From assembly GCA_000750105.3 (NCBI GenBank), contig JPHH03000010.1, forward strand, positions 496,001 to 560,000: DNA of 64,000 bases, given 5' to 3'. This DNA comes from Tolypocladium sp. Sup5 PDA-1. Its lineage: Eukaryota; Ascomycota; Sordariomycetes; Hypocreales; Ophiocordycipitaceae. A program made the position numbers and the translations under genes. This document shows positions 1 to 11,734 of this stretch, piece by piece. Below the pieces are notes generated by a model that did not search any database, was not told where the DNA came from, and worked only from the letters and a program-made list of their open reading frames with translations. The number at the start of each line of letters is the position of its first letter. Within the stretch, counting starts at the first letter, position 1.

Positions 1-114
1 GGGATAGAGCCATGAACGGGCGATGGTTAGGATGCATAGCCGGCAATAGACTCTGATTGGACACGGCAGCACGCACAGCACCCTCTTGCATTGGATATAT
101 TCAACAGACACTCC

Positions 115-1047
115 CTACAGCTTGGGATCGCCACCTCTTGCCATCTCGCCGCGCGACCACACGGCGCCGCCGTCAATGGCAATGGCTTCGCCGTTGACGT
201 GCGAGCCGGCCCTGCTGGCCAGGTAGACGACCGCGCCGGCAATGTCCTCCGGGTGGCCCAGGCGGCGCATGGGGTTGCCCTGGGCCATCTTGTCGGCGCC
301 GCCCGACATGGACAGCAGGCCGTTGGACATCTTGCTCGGGAAGAAGCCCGGGCAGATGGAGTTGACGGTGATGCCCCGCGGGCCCAGCTCGACGGCCAGG
401 TTGCGGCCGAGGTGGATGACGGCCGCCTTGCTGGCCGAGTAGCCGTACGTGCCCTGCTTGCCGATGGTGCCGATGCCCAGCCCCGCGACGCTCGCCGTGA
501 TGATGACCTTGCTCGGCTCGCCGTCGCCGCGGTCCGCCGCCGCCTTCTCCAGCAGCGGCGTGAACTCGCGCACGGTGTTGAAGACGGCCTTGACGTTGAG
601 GTCCATGACCTTGGCAAAGGCCTGGTCCGGGTGCTTGTCGAACTCCTCACCCCAGGTGGCGCCCGCGTTGGCGAAGAGGATGTCCACCTTGTCCGTGTGC
701 TTCTTCACCTCGGCGAGCAGATGCAGCACGCCCTGCTGGCTGGCCGAGTCGGCGGGGACGGGCACTGCGCGCGCGCCGGGGGCGAGGTTGGGGAGCGCGT
801 TGAGCGCCTGGCAGGCTGCGTCGCAGGCGGAGGCCTTGCGCGACGAGATGAAGACGGTCGACGCGCCGGCCTGGAGGAAGCTGGCGGGAGGTCAGTTGCT
901 GTTGGCGCAGGACGGGGGGTTGGGATGGGAGTGGACGTACGCAGACGCGGCGTGTAGACCCAGGCCGCGCGAGCCGCCGGTGATGACGGCGACCTTGCCC
1001 TTGAGGGAGAAGAGCGACGGGAAGTCGTTGAGCTGTGCTTCGGCCAT
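115..1047 (-). CDS. Short-chain dehydrogenase/reductase (SDR)
   Basis: NAD(P)-dependent classical SDR, predicted to oxidise or reduce a sugar, polyol or ketone; the substrate cannot be read from sequence. Exon 1 (941-1047) encodes MAEAQLNDFPSLFSLKGKVA followed by the cofactor loop TGGSRGLG (TGxxxGxG). Exon 2 (115-880) carries the NAG motif, a catalytic Ser in ITASVAG, the YSASK motif (YxxxK) and a C-terminal NGEAIAIDGG typical of the family. The intron is 881-940 (60 nt, GTACGT..CAG); splicing joins GLHAASA to FLQAGAST in frame. The mature protein is about 290 aa, normal for a classical SDR. The start at 1047 is the only ATG that leaves a complete Rossmann fold. A TATA-like sequence lies about 110 nt upstream. 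It resembles gluconate/sorbose-reductase-type SDRs, but that is family-level inference. Confidence 0.93.
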
Positions 1048-2042
1048 GGTGTCTGTATGGTGTCTCGACGGGAGAAATGAACGAATTGGCTGATGGCAAG
1101 GGCGTAGCAGGACAGGACAGATGACTCTCGCTATATCGCAGACAATAGATGTGATATATAGCAGCCTCTCGAGCACAGACGGTCTGCCGCCCCGGGGCGC
1201 CGGCTACGTCGTCGATCCGCCTCGGGATTACATCACGAATTAGGTGCCGGAGGGGGATGGGCGATGCCGAGGCACAGATCCCCGATGTGGGGACGCCAGT
1301 CCCAGTAGCCACGGGCCAATGTGTCTCTTTGGGACTCCTGACGACGAAGCTTCTCTACAAGTCTCTCCGACAAGTCGGGGTATTATAAATCAGCAAGCAA
1401 GAATATAGCGTTTATGAGAAATAAGATGGATTGACAGATGGATGAGAACAAGGTCATTAGCTCATCGCTGGAAAATGCTCAGTCTCCCACGTCCTCGACC
1501 CCTCGCCGTGTCTCTGGAGCCCTCATAATCCGCGTGCCCGCGCAAACACACGCTGTATCATCGTATATGGTCTGTAATGCCAGCCGAAGTGTCCTGTTTC
1601 GCCACACGGTTAGAAGCATGCATGCGAAAACAATGAACAAGACAGCAAACACAATGCGAAATGTCAATCTGCCCTCCTTCTGCCTGCTTCTGGCCCGTCG
1701 TCGACTGCCGCTCCGCAAAACAGCTTGGAACTGCTGTTTGGGCGCTCGTCAGCACTTCTCTGCCACCAAACGTCGCCATTCTGTGTCCCGCAGATGCATC
1801 CATCCTCGAATAATAATGCCCATCCAACCTGGACGCAACGTCGTGTGCCTCCTCAAATCCCCGTCTCGGTCGTTTGCTCACCTGCCCAAGTAGAGTTTCG
1901 CGGACAGCCGCCGCCAGGTCATGCCGGCCGCTTTCCGTACGAACGTATATGTGTCGCGATGTCGCTGCCGCCGACAATCGCAAAAAAGAAACGATATTTA
2001 AAAACGTGTCTGGTCGTGGTAGGCCGCGGAGCAACTTCCGGC
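1048..2042. other. Intergenic, no supported gene
   Basis: Apart from the TATA-like element, this stretch lies between the 5' end of the SDR gene and the 3' end of the DUF6590 gene. Open frames here (up to about 260 codons at 1725-2519 on +) have no recognisable domain and run antisense into the DUF6590 exons, so I treat them as chance. Confidence 0.5.
1152..1161 (-). promoter_or_regulatory. TATA-like element of the SDR gene
   Basis: The sequence tgatatata on the plus strand reads TATATATCA on the gene strand. It sits about 105-115 nt before the SDR start codon, a spacing seen for several other genes in this window. Confidence 0.35.
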
Positions 2043-3843
2043 TCACTTGGACCTCTTCTTGCTGTGGTTCTTGTCGCTCCAGCACCGGTTCACGGCGTCT
2101 TGCACAATGTCCCAGTCGTTGCCCGCCACAGTTCCGATGAAGAAGACCTTGACGTTGTGCTCCACCGTCACCAGTTTCGAGTAGTTGACTCGCGACTCCC
2201 TCGAGAGCTTCTCGCCCTCTTCTGTCATCTCGACTTTGACTGGGGGGAACCCCAGTTTCGGCTCTCCCTCCAAAAGCCGTGCCTTGTGGCCGCGCTCGTA
2301 AATGATGCCGTGTTTAGCCGGTTTGACGCCTCTCTTCTTGCAGCCCTTGCCGCCGTATGTAAGTATGGGCCTGGTGTGCGTCAGCGACAACTGGCCCCCA
2401 TCCCATGGCCAAGGTCGTTCGGCAGGCCGACTTACACGCAGGTGCTGTGGCCGAGATCGTTGGCAATCACGACAAAGCGGCGGAAGCCGACAAAGAATTT
2501 TGTCCCAAACCGGTTCTGAATTTCCTGCCTGCCGGAAACACTGGGCGCATGCTCGTTTCCGGAGCCCTGCGGTTCCGACCAATGGACCTTGAAGATCTGA
2601 TGTCACAGTGGTCAGTTGGCTGGTCGCAAAGCTGGATTTGGACTGCACCGACCTCGCCTGGCTGGAACTTTGTTGAGTGCTCGACTCTGTAGCCTGATCT
2701 CAGATGTCAGTCAGCTGTTCCTCGGCCGAACAAGTCCGGTACCCACGAGGATCCAATTCGTCCAACATTTCCTCGTCGGCAGTGATTCGAGCCTTTGGAG
2801 TCGGTGGGCCTTCATCATCCTCTTCGTAGTATGCTCCTACTGGCTGTCAGTCAAAACCCCGAGTCTCTTGCCGGGGAGCCATACCATAAGCTGCCGAGGA
2901 TGACTCTCCGCCAGTGGTATGGTCATAGTATATCGCTCGACTTGCTGCCACTGCAGCCTGAATTTCGTCGTCTTCTGGCTCGTGGCTTTGGCCTTGGCTC
3001 GCCGCTGCGCATCGGTGTCAGCAGACGCAAGGCAGGAGGTAGCGCAATCCTGAAAGATACATGTGGTCACTTACTGGTATAGCTGGAACTTCTCACGGAG
3101 TAGCCCGACGTCGCCCGGGGATCTAGAAAGTATCAGTGGGCTGACTCATGATCGTCGCACTTGGTCGACCGCACCTGATGAGGATTGCGCGTAGTAATCG
3201 CTAGGTGATTGGCCATAGTTGTCTGTTGGGGAATCAAGAGGTTGTCAGCGGAAGCAGGATCTCAAGCTGCAACTCGACGTACATTGCGGGTCGTCGTAGC
3301 CAGCATATCCAGCCCCGGCTCCCGCTGCCGAGCCGCTGTAGATGTCGCGGCTGCTACTTCCGCCCTCGTCATGCGATCGGTGCTTGCTTTTGCCCTTGGA
3401 TTTGCTGCTCGACTTTTTGTCCTTTGAGCTGCTCGCGACTGTGTACTCTTCGGCTGCAACAACTCATATGTCAGCAGTTGTGATTCATCACGAGCATCGG
3501 TGCGGCGCCATCGGGCATGAGATGCAGCCGCGGAGTGCGAACCGCTTCAGTCGCTGCACCAAATGGTTGACATACCCTGGCCTTCGTAGGAGGAGCCGGG
3601 AGAAAGGTTGCGAAAGTCCTCGGTGAGCTCCTCTACCTCGCGCGGCGTGGTCTGTCGGGTATCCCAGTCGTAATCGTAGTTGCCTGCGAAGCGTGAGCAC
3701 AATCAAGCGAAACGAAGTCGCCGTTGGCGCGCACCGTTCACATCCTGGCGAACTCGGTAATATCGGCCGCGAGACTCGTCAAAGGCCCATTCTGACCAAG
3801 GACCCCATATATGGGCTTTTGACTTTTCCTTGTGCTTGTGCAT
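2043..3843 (-). CDS. DUF6590 domain protein, multi-exon
   Basis: Fungal protein of unknown function with a C-terminal DUF6590 domain. The gene is split into many short exons. The ones I could join are 3735-3843 (start MHKHKEKSKAHIWGPWSEW), 3576-3683, 3283-3453, 3175-3222, 3075-3122, further acidic/serine-rich exons near 2890-2985 and 2745-2845, then the DUF6590 exons. The domain begins in the short exon near 2655-2695 (encoding YRVEHSTKFQPGE), continues in the exon encoding IFKVHWSEPQ..FVVIANDLGHSTC (about 2430-2602), and ends in the last exon, PILTYGGKGC to the stop at 2043. Introns have GTAAGT/GTACGT-type donors and CAG/TAG acceptors, and phases match at each junction tested. The N-terminal half is low-complexity (Ser/Lys/Gly/Tyr) and probably disordered. 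A Kozak-like CCACCATG supports the start. The exact 3' boundaries of the middle exons are less certain than the reading. Confidence 0.82.
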
Positions 3844-5734
3844 GGTGGCATCTTGCGCTGGGCTGCCCGCGCCCAGAGTCTGCGAAGCCGAACCGAACCG
3901 ACAAGCCGGGGCACAACGACGACGCAGGCAAGTCGAGCGAGGACTCAGTTCCGGATCGGAGGAAAGGCTGCAAACACGAACGCCGCGGGCCGGGGCTGGT
4001 CGGGAGGGGTTCTTGTAGGAAACGGCCAGCGGTGCGGCTCAAGTGAGGAGACTACAGAGCGTACAACGAATAATGGCGGCGGAGAGGGGCCATCGAGTCG
4101 AGTCGGTCCTGATGCCTCCCCCACGGCGGCGACCTCGCGAATAAAAGATACCTCGCAGCACTGGGCTGCGCGGCGCTGCACGGCTAGATTGGGGAGCGGA
4201 GACCGGGTGCGGCCCGTGGGCCTCTGTTTTGCTTCCCCTCTCGAGTCTCCTCTCTCACGTTCGCGTGCGGCGGCGCCTTGGGTTGGCTGGCATCGGGGAG
4301 CTGCAGGGTCGCGGAGTGCGAGTGGGTTGACGGCATCTGCGGGAGACGAGGGATGGATGGATGGACGGGTGCGGCGATGTTGCACGTACTCGTGGTATGC
4401 CCACAATAGGTGGTCGCGTCCGTGTCTCTGCCAGCAGCTTATTGTGCGTATTGTCCGTATGTACAGCGTGCTGCGTACTGCGGGCGCACATACGTTGGAG
4501 TCTGCATTCGGCTGGGTAGCTGCAGCATCGAGGCATGATTGCCCGCTTGGGCTAACCAGGTCGCTCAGCCGTCCACGTCGCACAACGTTAGCTGGGAGCG
4601 TCCTGCGGTGCACATCCAGCCGGCCGAGGAGCGGCAACGACGTAGCAGCCAGAGACAGAGACCGCCCTCAGATCCGTATCGAAGCCTCAGAAGCGACGGA
4701 CGGCCTAGAGCGAACCGTCGAGCTAGCGAGCGGGCGCTGGCTGGTGAGTGCCCGTTTGCACGCGCGCCGTCGCCGTGGTCCAGCGCTGGGCCCGGCCTAT
4801 CGTGTCTCGACCACCACCTGCATGTCCCATTTGCCTGGCGGGCTGTTGGGGGCCCGTTTTGGCACGTCGCGAGAAGAGTGGAGGCGTCGCCTCAGACGAG
4901 GCCACGTTGGTGATGATGTCGAGGTAGAGTGACAAGGCAACAAGTTGCGGGTAGCGCTAAGAGTCGAGGTGCCTGCCAGGGATTGGCGCAGCTGCTAGTG
5001 AGGACATGGCCCCCCCTGTGGCGCCGCTCGTGGCGGGAGAGGCCCACTACCCGTGCACCCCAGTCGCGACTTCAGTGGGCGGGCAGACGGGTCGTCTACT
5101 GGAGGCTGCACTACGAGTACGGACTACGTTAGGTACCTAATCCGTACTGCCACGAGATACGGCCGTGCTACGGAGTATTAGTGGCCCCAGCTCTGCCGTC
5201 TGTGGGCAGGTCGTCCGGGGAGCGCTAGAGCCGGCGGAGCGAAGCCACCAGTCACAGGCGCTGCTGGCTCCTCGGGCTGGCTCCAGGGAGGACGTCCGCA
5301 CAAATGCGGCCGCAGATTGCATTGAAAGCTTACCCCAGCTGTCATGATCCATCCATTGCTTTTTGAGACAGACGCAGCGGCTGGCTGAAGCAACCCAGCG
5401 CAGCGGCACAGCAGCAGAAGGTGACCTGACCGTGCCTTAAGGCATTGCATCGAGGCGCCTCGAAACGACAGCAGACAGCTAGCGCTGGACCGACCACCAC
5501 TGGAAGCTGCACCCATGGTATTACGGTAGCCCGCGGTGACCTGACCTGCAGAGCTACCTGGACTCTCACCGTACCAAAGCACAGGGCTGTCCGCGTCCAT
5601 CAGCTTGCTGTGTTGGCCCTGGAACTGCCTGGCTCGAATGCCTTCATTCCAAGACATGGCCGCTGCGTGTCGCTGATGCAGTCACTCCCTGCTGTGCGCG
5701 AGCAGCAGCAGCTGCCATCCTATCCTGGCCCTCC
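3844..5734. other. Intergenic, divergent promoter region
   Basis: About 1.9 kb between the starts of the divergent DUF6590 gene (-) and the coiled-coil gene (+). A 366-codon open frame at 3832-4932 (+) is Arg/Ser-rich with no domain and no matching codon pattern; it overlaps the DUF6590 start. I see no supported gene. The stretch probably holds both promoters and a long 5' leader. Confidence 0.5.
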
Positions 5735-8167
5735 ATGGAAACCGCCGTTTGCAGCCCAGCCAGCCTGGCGCCCCGGTTCGATGCGATGCTGCACCCCGTC
5801 GATGCCGACGACGCCGACGCAGACAGAGACGCAGACGTCTCCGTCCTCAACTTCCCAACCAACACATCGTCGCACGGAGACGACGACATGAAGGGGAGCG
5901 ACGGCTGGCGGCTAGCAAGCGACGCGTCGACCGCGTCTAGCAGAGTCACGACGCCCGAGCCGCAGCCGCCTCCTCCTCTGTCCTCGATGGCCATCGAAAG
6001 ACCGCTTGCCAGACAATCGTTCCGGGCCCCCCCGCCGGCGGTGCTGCCTCATCCTCCGAAATATTATACCAGCAGCTTAGAGCATGATGCTTCCTCGACC
6101 AAGCAACCAAACGGTGCCGTGATTCAGCCACCGCCGCCTCTCGTCGATGTGCCCGACTATGATGCATTTCACCGATCGCAAATAGCTGGGTTGAACCGCC
6201 CACCACCTCATCCACCACCTCATCCACCGCCTCCTCCACGACTCCTTCAATACAATGATCGAATTCCAGGCCAACACGGCCCCGTCATACTACCACCTCC
6301 CGCCACGGATACTTCGAGTACCATGCAGGCCCATCTGTCCCAGACACCGCAGCACCCGCTAGGTCATGCCGTACCTGCCGCTGGTGACAAACCCTCCCGC
6401 TCGCACGGCCAGCGTAAAAAGAAGAGTCGGTCTACAAGACGGGCGCACCATACCCATGAACATAGCAACAGCTCCGACTCTGGATTGTCGACCTTCTCTT
6501 TGACCCGGCCAGAGCGAGCCATGTCCTGGAGCTCCGCCTCGTCCTCCGAAGAAGACCCAATCGCCTATCGCAATTCCCGTCAGTTTCCACCTGAGTTCCC
6601 GGCCCCTCCTACGAGTCGAGATTCGGCACCGAGAAGCAGATCGTTGGCTACGAATCGCATCACGTCGTGGGTGTCCCAGTACGAAAAGTCGCAGAGTCCC
6701 AGGCGAACGCGGCTCGGGGGCATGGCGCCAACCAAGCTGTCGGAAGAAGTGGGCTCGCAGGACGATGGCTCAGTGCTTTCCGACGCCTCTTCATACGCTG
6801 AAGTGGAGCTGTTGTGGCAGCAGCTGAAGGAGAAGAGGGCCAAGCTGAGCGACATCAAAGTGCAAATGGCCGAGAGACGAAATGAGTTGAGGCACCTGCG
6901 CCGCCGCAAGGAAGACGCAGACAATGCCTTCATGAGCATCATACGTCCCATGCTAGTCAGCCAGCGAGGCATTCTCCAAACCTCTGTCCACCTACTGGAC
7001 AGCCGAGCGGCAGATATGCAAGACTTGCGAGACGACTACCACTCCCGGGAGTCCGACTACGAAACACTTGAATTGATGGTGGACGACGAGGAGAAGCAGC
7101 TTAACGGCCTGGAGACGAGATTCTTCAGTCTGTTGGCGGCAGGACAAACCAAGGTCGAGCGAGCGTCCCCGTCCGACGACGACTCTTCGGAGACAGAGTC
7201 CAGCTCGCCTTCTGATTTGCCATTTGAGCTGAGAGGCATATCCGCCGACAAACCGTCAGAGGACCTTCACCCGCTCTACGTCGAGCTGACTTCGGCAGTT
7301 GGAGATCTCGAGAATGCAAGGGAGGAATACGACGACCTGCTATACGTCAAGGACCAGTACGAATACGAGGCGGAGCTGAAGAAGACAACGGGAAAGAAGA
7401 CCACTGCCGACATGGAAGAATTCTTCGACGAGTTTCCCGCAGAAGAGGACAGGATGAAGATGGATGTTTCTCAGCTCGAGCGCCGAGTTGAGCGTCTCAA
7501 GAAGTTGTGCGAGGACAAAAATGTCATGAGAAAGCACATGTCCGTCCGCATGGCGTACGCCTTGGACCCTCACACCAAGTTTGACGACATGGAGCTGGAG
7601 GACAGGGCCACGATCCTCGCCAGGCACAAGACGCTGGCGCATTCCGTCTTCCCTGAGCTTTTATCGCAGCCCGACCATGTGTTAGCCGAACCGGGGCCCT
7701 GGACTTCCCTGCAAGCTCTCCGGGCAGCAACGCGGCTGCCCGACGACGACGCACAGAAGCGCGACAGACAGCGCCTGGCCGCCAAGGAGTATTCCATCGA
7801 CAGCCTGATGCAGGGAACAGGAACAGGAGGCAGGGGGGACTTTGTCAACCGATGGCTGCTGCACCAGCTTCGAATATCACCGCTCAACGTGCAGCTTCTG
7901 CACTCGACATTCGTCTCGAGCCGGTCGTTGAAGATTCGGGACCTGTGGCGGTGGCAATGCGACGTGATGTACTACTGGTGGCGCGATAACACGGTGGCCT
8001 TGACAGAGGGCGTGGTCAGTCGCATCACGAGCGCCGGGTCCGACTACTCGTCCCGCCTAGGTACGCCACAGATGTCGAGAGCGGCATCGGACGGTCAGGC
8101 TCGACGCCTTCGCCGTCGCACCTCGGGACGTCTGAGCAGCGACGATGCGGTTACCGTGGGCGGGTAG
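5735..8167 (+). CDS. Large coiled-coil, proline-rich protein of unknown function
   Basis: A single uninterrupted 810-codon frame. Residues 1-330 are low complexity: acidic/Ser patches, proline runs (a HPPPHPPPHPPPPP stretch encoded near 6200-6237) and a Lys/Arg-rich segment (RKKKSRSTRRAHH), suggesting disorder and a possible nuclear signal. From about residue 355 there is a heptad-rich coiled coil (LLWQQLKEKRAKL...RRNELRHLRRRKEDADNAF), and a second near residues 575-602 (QLERRVERLKKL). The C-terminus (about 700-755) is a Trp-rich helical segment, LRDLWRWQ-like with MYYWWRDNT, conserved in appearance. I do not recognise a named domain; a scaffold role is only inference. The start is the first ATG; a shorter start at Met-51 is possible. 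No introns are needed. Confidence 0.85.
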   Translation: METAVCSPASLAPRFDAMLHPVDADDADADRDADVSVLNFPTNTSSHGDDDMKGSDGWRLASDASTASSRVTTPEPQPPPPLSSMAIERPLARQSFRAPPPAVLPHPPKYYTSSLEHDASSTKQPNGAVIQPPPPLVDVPDYDAFHRSQIAGLNRPPPHPPPHPPPPPRLLQYNDRIPGQHGPVILPPPATDTSSTMQAHLSQTPQHPLGHAVPAAGDKPSRSHGQRKKKSRSTRRAHHTHEHSNSSDSGLSTFSLTRPERAMSWSSASSSEEDPIAYRNSRQFPPEFPAPPTSRDSAPRSRSLATNRITSWVSQYEKSQSPRRTRLGGMAPTKLSEEVGSQDDGSVLSDASSYAEVELLWQQLKEKRAKLSDIKVQMAERRNELRHLRRRKEDADNAFMSIIRPMLVSQRGILQTSVHLLDSRAADMQDLRDDYHSRESDYETLELMVDDEEKQLNGLETRFFSLLAAGQTKVERASPSDDDSSETESSSPSDLPFELRGISADKPSEDLHPLYVELTSAVGDLENAREEYDDLLYVKDQYEYEAELKKTTGKKTTADMEEFFDEFPAEEDRMKMDVSQLERRVERLKKLCEDKNVMRKHMSVRMAYALDPHTKFDDMELEDRATILARHKTLAHSVFPELLSQPDHVLAEPGPWTSLQALRAATRLPDDDAQKRDRQRLAAKEYSIDSLMQGTGTGGRGDFVNRWLLHQLRISPLNVQLLHSTFVSSRSLKIRDLWRWQCDVMYYWWRDNTVALTEGVVSRITSAGSDYSSRLGTPQMSRAASDGQARRLRRRTSGRLSSDDAVTVGG

Positions 8168-8931
8168 CGTACCCTTTCTCCCGCTCACCACATTTCCATT
8201 TTGTCCTAATTCCTTTGTTTTGCCTGCTTTGTTCCTTTTACTACACGCGGCGTTTTCTCCTTTCGGGGGATTGGGATGTTCATGAGCCGCAACGGCTGGC
8301 GCAGGGATCGAAAACCCTATGGGACGAACGGAGAATGGAAATGTTCAGCCCTCCGTCTCACGGCACCAGTTTGTGCGCAGAGCGGAGATGGCACATGTGA
8401 TACCCCATGTCGTGGATGGAGTTGGCCGCGGCACTTTCAACATGTATCTGTAGGAACTGTACGACTTAGCTAGCGTACTGGCCTTTTATTACGAGCGCAA
8501 CTTTGGTCTCTTGTTTTGCTGGAACCTCGCTGGCAGGTAGAATGCGTTTACTTGATGCTCATCGGCTGAACCTTGGCGATTCGACGTGCTCGCGTGATTC
8601 GAGGCGGAGGTGTTCATGATGGTATCCATCATCCACGATGATAATTAGTATTTGATCGACAAATGGGGGCCGATGACATGCACAAGCGAAGCGAACCAAC
8701 GGCGGCACGCTCTGCGCCCCAAGAAACGTGCCCGCCTTAGCTCCCGTTTCCTCGCCCAGCAGAGGCAAGCAAGCAAGCCAAGGTCCTCCAGCGAAACGGA
8801 CCGAGCCTATATTAAACGAAGTGGGTGTGGGTGGTGGGACGGTTGCAGGCAATGGAAGATGTACCGGTACGCCCTGACGAACAGGGGCCGCTAGTCGTGA
8901 CGTAGTCACGTACTTCGTAGGCTCCCTGTGG

Positions 8932-8954
8932 CCTAGGAAACCTAGGTACCTAGG
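8932..8954. repeat. CCTAGG triple repeat / 14-bp palindrome
   Basis: CCTAGG occurs three times in 23 nt. The last two form a perfect 14-bp palindrome, CCTAGGTACCTAGG, at 8941-8954. The function is unknown. Confidence 0.7.
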
Positions 8955-9021
8955 TATTCACACGTACGATGGATGGGTTGATGATGAGGGGGCAAGGTCG
9001 TATCACGACAGGTTTGGTCTT

Positions 9022-9043
9022 GGGGGGGGGGGGGGGGGGGGGG
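9022..9043. repeat. G22 homopolymer
   Basis: Twenty-two consecutive G on the plus strand. It is likely slippage-prone, its length may be an assembly estimate, and it could form a G-quadruplex. Confidence 0.85.
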
Positions 9044-10000
9044 TTTCGTTTCGTTCGTTGGTGGACGGGGCCTTGCTGGCGGGCATGTGACGTGCTAGAT
9101 TGGCCTGGCTGCCCCGGTCGTGCCCCGTCGAGATGGCCGTAACATATTCAAAGCATGGGCTGCTGTATGTCCAGGCCGCGGGAGACATTACGGTGCGCGT
9201 CGAGCTTCGGGGATCTTTTGCCGTGGTGATGCGGCCAGAAGAGGCAGCTGGGTATCTATATGCTACGCACATACGGCCGCTGCTTCCAGAAGCCCAGATG
9301 GACGGTTCTGCTACTGTGCAGATAAATATCACGTCGTACCAGTTTCTAATTCATGTTCAGGGAGTAGGTGAAATGCGGGGGGAGGGGAGAGAGAGCTGCT
9401 GCTGTGTCTCCATCCTTGTTGTTATCGTCAAGCGGCTGCCCATGTGGTGGCACGACACGAGCGCCGAGCACCGATGTGGTGTGCCGAGCAGGAGCTGGAA
9501 GCAGGAAACCGTAATCGTGCAGTTCCGGAGCCGCCGTCTCTTTGTCAGATGAACCATTTTTTTTAAGGCCTGGGATCTTAGCAGGGGTGGGAGTTGCAGC
9601 AACGGCGCTCCCCCGTTCGGCAAGTAAAGTTGGGATGCGGTCGCGACATGGAGGCTGCATGTCGTGGATCGTGAATTCGCGGGGTGCAGCCGGTCACCAG
9701 ACAGAAACGCCACAGATAGATAAAAATGTTGTTATCTTTGTGCGTCTTCCTAGGTATTATTCCTCAATATTGTGTAATCACGCTGTTGTCTTCTCCCGAG
9801 CGCAAAGCGACGTGTGCCATTCTCGCCAAACTGCGTGGAGGGCGGGCCGATGCCAATGCATCGCTCACAAGCCCGTGTCGTGTAGGGCAGCCTCCCGTGT
9901 CCAGGGAGAACGTCGATCACTACTTCGTACATCCTATTCCTCCCGGCACAAGAACCGTCAGTTTTCTGCGCTTCTGAGGTCTCCTCGTCTGTGGAGAGCA

Positions 10001-10669
10001 TCAACCTCCGAAACAGCCCCATCCAAACATACCCTTCGATTTCCCTTTGCTCTTCTGCGAGGCCGCCTTCTTCGAGGCCACCGAGGCGGGCCGCTCGCGG
10101 GCGGTGCCTCTGGAGCGGGTGCTCCTGATGCTGAACGGGCGGCTGGACTTCCTGTCCTCGGGGCCGTTCTTGGTGGTGCTCTTCCGCCGGGACGACTTCT
10201 TCTCGGGGGGAGCCCTCTCGGGCTTCTCGGGCTTCTGCTCCTTCTTTGACTTTTGCTTTGTCGGTTTCGAGTTGGGGAAGTGGCGCGAGCTGGAGTGCGC
10301 CTTGTCCCTGCCCTTGTCTTTATCCTTGTCCTTCTTGGATGTCGTCTCCGTACGACGATCCTTGGACTGGAGGGAGCCCTTTGTGATTGCCGTCCGGGGC
10401 AAGGTCAGGCCGGACTGCAGGCTTGCGTAGATGGACGAAGGGCCCGTCTCTGCGCGGTGTCGAGGCGGAGGAGGGGAGTATCGCCTGTCGACATGGGGGC
10501 GGGAGCCGTGCTGCAAGTTCGTCACGGCGCGGTTGCGGCACGTCCGTCCGTCCGGGCCGTCGACGGGGCCCAGGTCCATGGAGGACGTTAGAGTCGAGTA
10601 GCTGTAGCCCTGGCCGGCCATGCCACCGTGCGGAGTGCCCATTGTGCCGCCTCCATAGTTGTACGACAT
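10001..10669 (-). CDS. Small basic, disordered protein of unknown function
   Basis: A 222-aa open frame starting MSYNYGGGTMGTPHG and ending in a glycine/aromatic tail, GMFGWGCFGG. The centre is strongly basic and low complexity (KKDKDKDKGRDK; KQKSKKEQKPEKPERAPPEKKSS), so the protein is probably disordered and may bind nucleic acid or localise to the nucleus. There is no recognised domain. The biased lysine/serine composition and the distinct hydrophobic C-terminus argue for a real protein, but no homology is claimed. It has no introns. The start at 10669 is an ATG with no nearby in-frame alternative except Met-10. Confidence 0.6.
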   Translation of the reverse strand: MSYNYGGGTMGTPHGGMAGQGYSYSTLTSSMDLGPVDGPDGRTCRNRAVTNLQHGSRPHVDRRYSPPPPRHRAETGPSSIYASLQSGLTLPRTAITKGSLQSKDRRTETTSKKDKDKDKGRDKAHSSSRHFPNSKPTKQKSKKEQKPEKPERAPPEKKSSRRKSTTKNGPEDRKSSRPFSIRSTRSRGTARERPASVASKKAASQKSKGKSKGMFGWGCFGG

Positions 10670-11734
10670 TGGTACCAGAGGCTGTCGAGACTGCAGCGGT
10701 GCCTGTGGATGGCGAGGGATGTGCGGGGGACGTGGGAGAGGAAGAAGCGATGCTGCTGGTACTCAGATACGCTGGGTAGATGTGGTTTCGTGATGCTGGG
10801 GGGCGACATGCTAATAAGCTGTTTGGTTAGAGGGAATCATCGTAGGTGTTGAGTGGGTAGCTGTATGCAGAAGAGGCGTGATGGAGCGAGGTGAGGCCGG
10901 GTGCTCTCTTGGATGCTGAGATGCTGAGGCTGGTCCTGCGTGTTGTCGTTGGGTGGGAAGTTTGCAGGTGAGTTGCCTCGAGGTGTTGGAGAAGTCACGC
11001 TGGAGTTGACGTGGTGACAGGAAAGAGTCGTGCTTGCTGATGCCAGTTTCGTTCCTTCCACGTAGGTGCGTCCCTGGGAACCGCCCTTGGCAGCGAAGCT
11101 TTGAGTCATCTCAGACAGAGCTTGAACATGTCATGCGTGGCGAGTGCATTATGGATGCTGTGACAGCGGCGACAATGTGATGCCGGGTTGCCACTAGAGT
11201 CGGATCACCAGTCTCGGCTTGGGAAATGGCCGAGGCTCAAGGATGTAAGAGATCTCATGGAAGAGCTTCAACATCTTCAAGCCATACGTACCTTCCATCA
11301 CACCGGTGGCGAGATAAGACTGGTATCAAGGGTTGGTAGTGAAGCTTCAACGTCGGTCTGTCCAGAGTCGAGGTTGACCCACCAGAATACCACCAGTTGC
11401 CGCCACCAAATCAGCCGCAATTGCTTTGCTCCGTGTCCGAAGCCATGGGCACTAAATTCCAGCAGCGCTATTCCGGATGGCGACGGCATTTCAGGGACCT
11501 TTTGTGGCAACCCTGACACACATCGTGGACTCATGGTCGTTGCGAGATCGCCCTGTGTCTGACTCACCAGTCACCACCTTCTGTAAGCCAACCTCAAATA
11601 CGTGACTACCATCCACTAACGGCACCTTTCAGCAATCAAGGTCACCGTATAGCCTGAGGGTTTTTAGCTTCAATTGAACTGCAGTTGATGTTGGTACCCG
11701 CGCTTCCCATCGTGAACAGCGGCAGCGAATCACC
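10670..11734. other. Intergenic, divergent promoter region
   Basis: About 1.1 kb between the divergent small basic protein gene (-) and the IleRS gene (+). I see no supported gene. The sequence just before 11735 (AATCACCATG) is a good fungal start context for IleRS. Confidence 0.5.

Larger units (their letters stand above)
8168..10000. other. Intergenic, low-complexity tracts
   Basis: About 1.8 kb between the 3' ends of two convergent genes. It holds a 22-nt G run (9022-9043) and a CCTAGG-rich palindromic patch (8932-8954). Short open frames on both strands have no recognisable product. Confidence 0.5.

Noticed and set aside
91..957. 288-codon frame antisense to the SDR gene
   Set aside because: Mirror of a high-GC coding strand; the SDR reading has all family motifs.
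3832..4932. 366-codon plus-strand frame
   Set aside because: Arg/Ser/Gly-rich without domain or motif, overlaps the start of the DUF6590 gene, and fits GC-driven chance.
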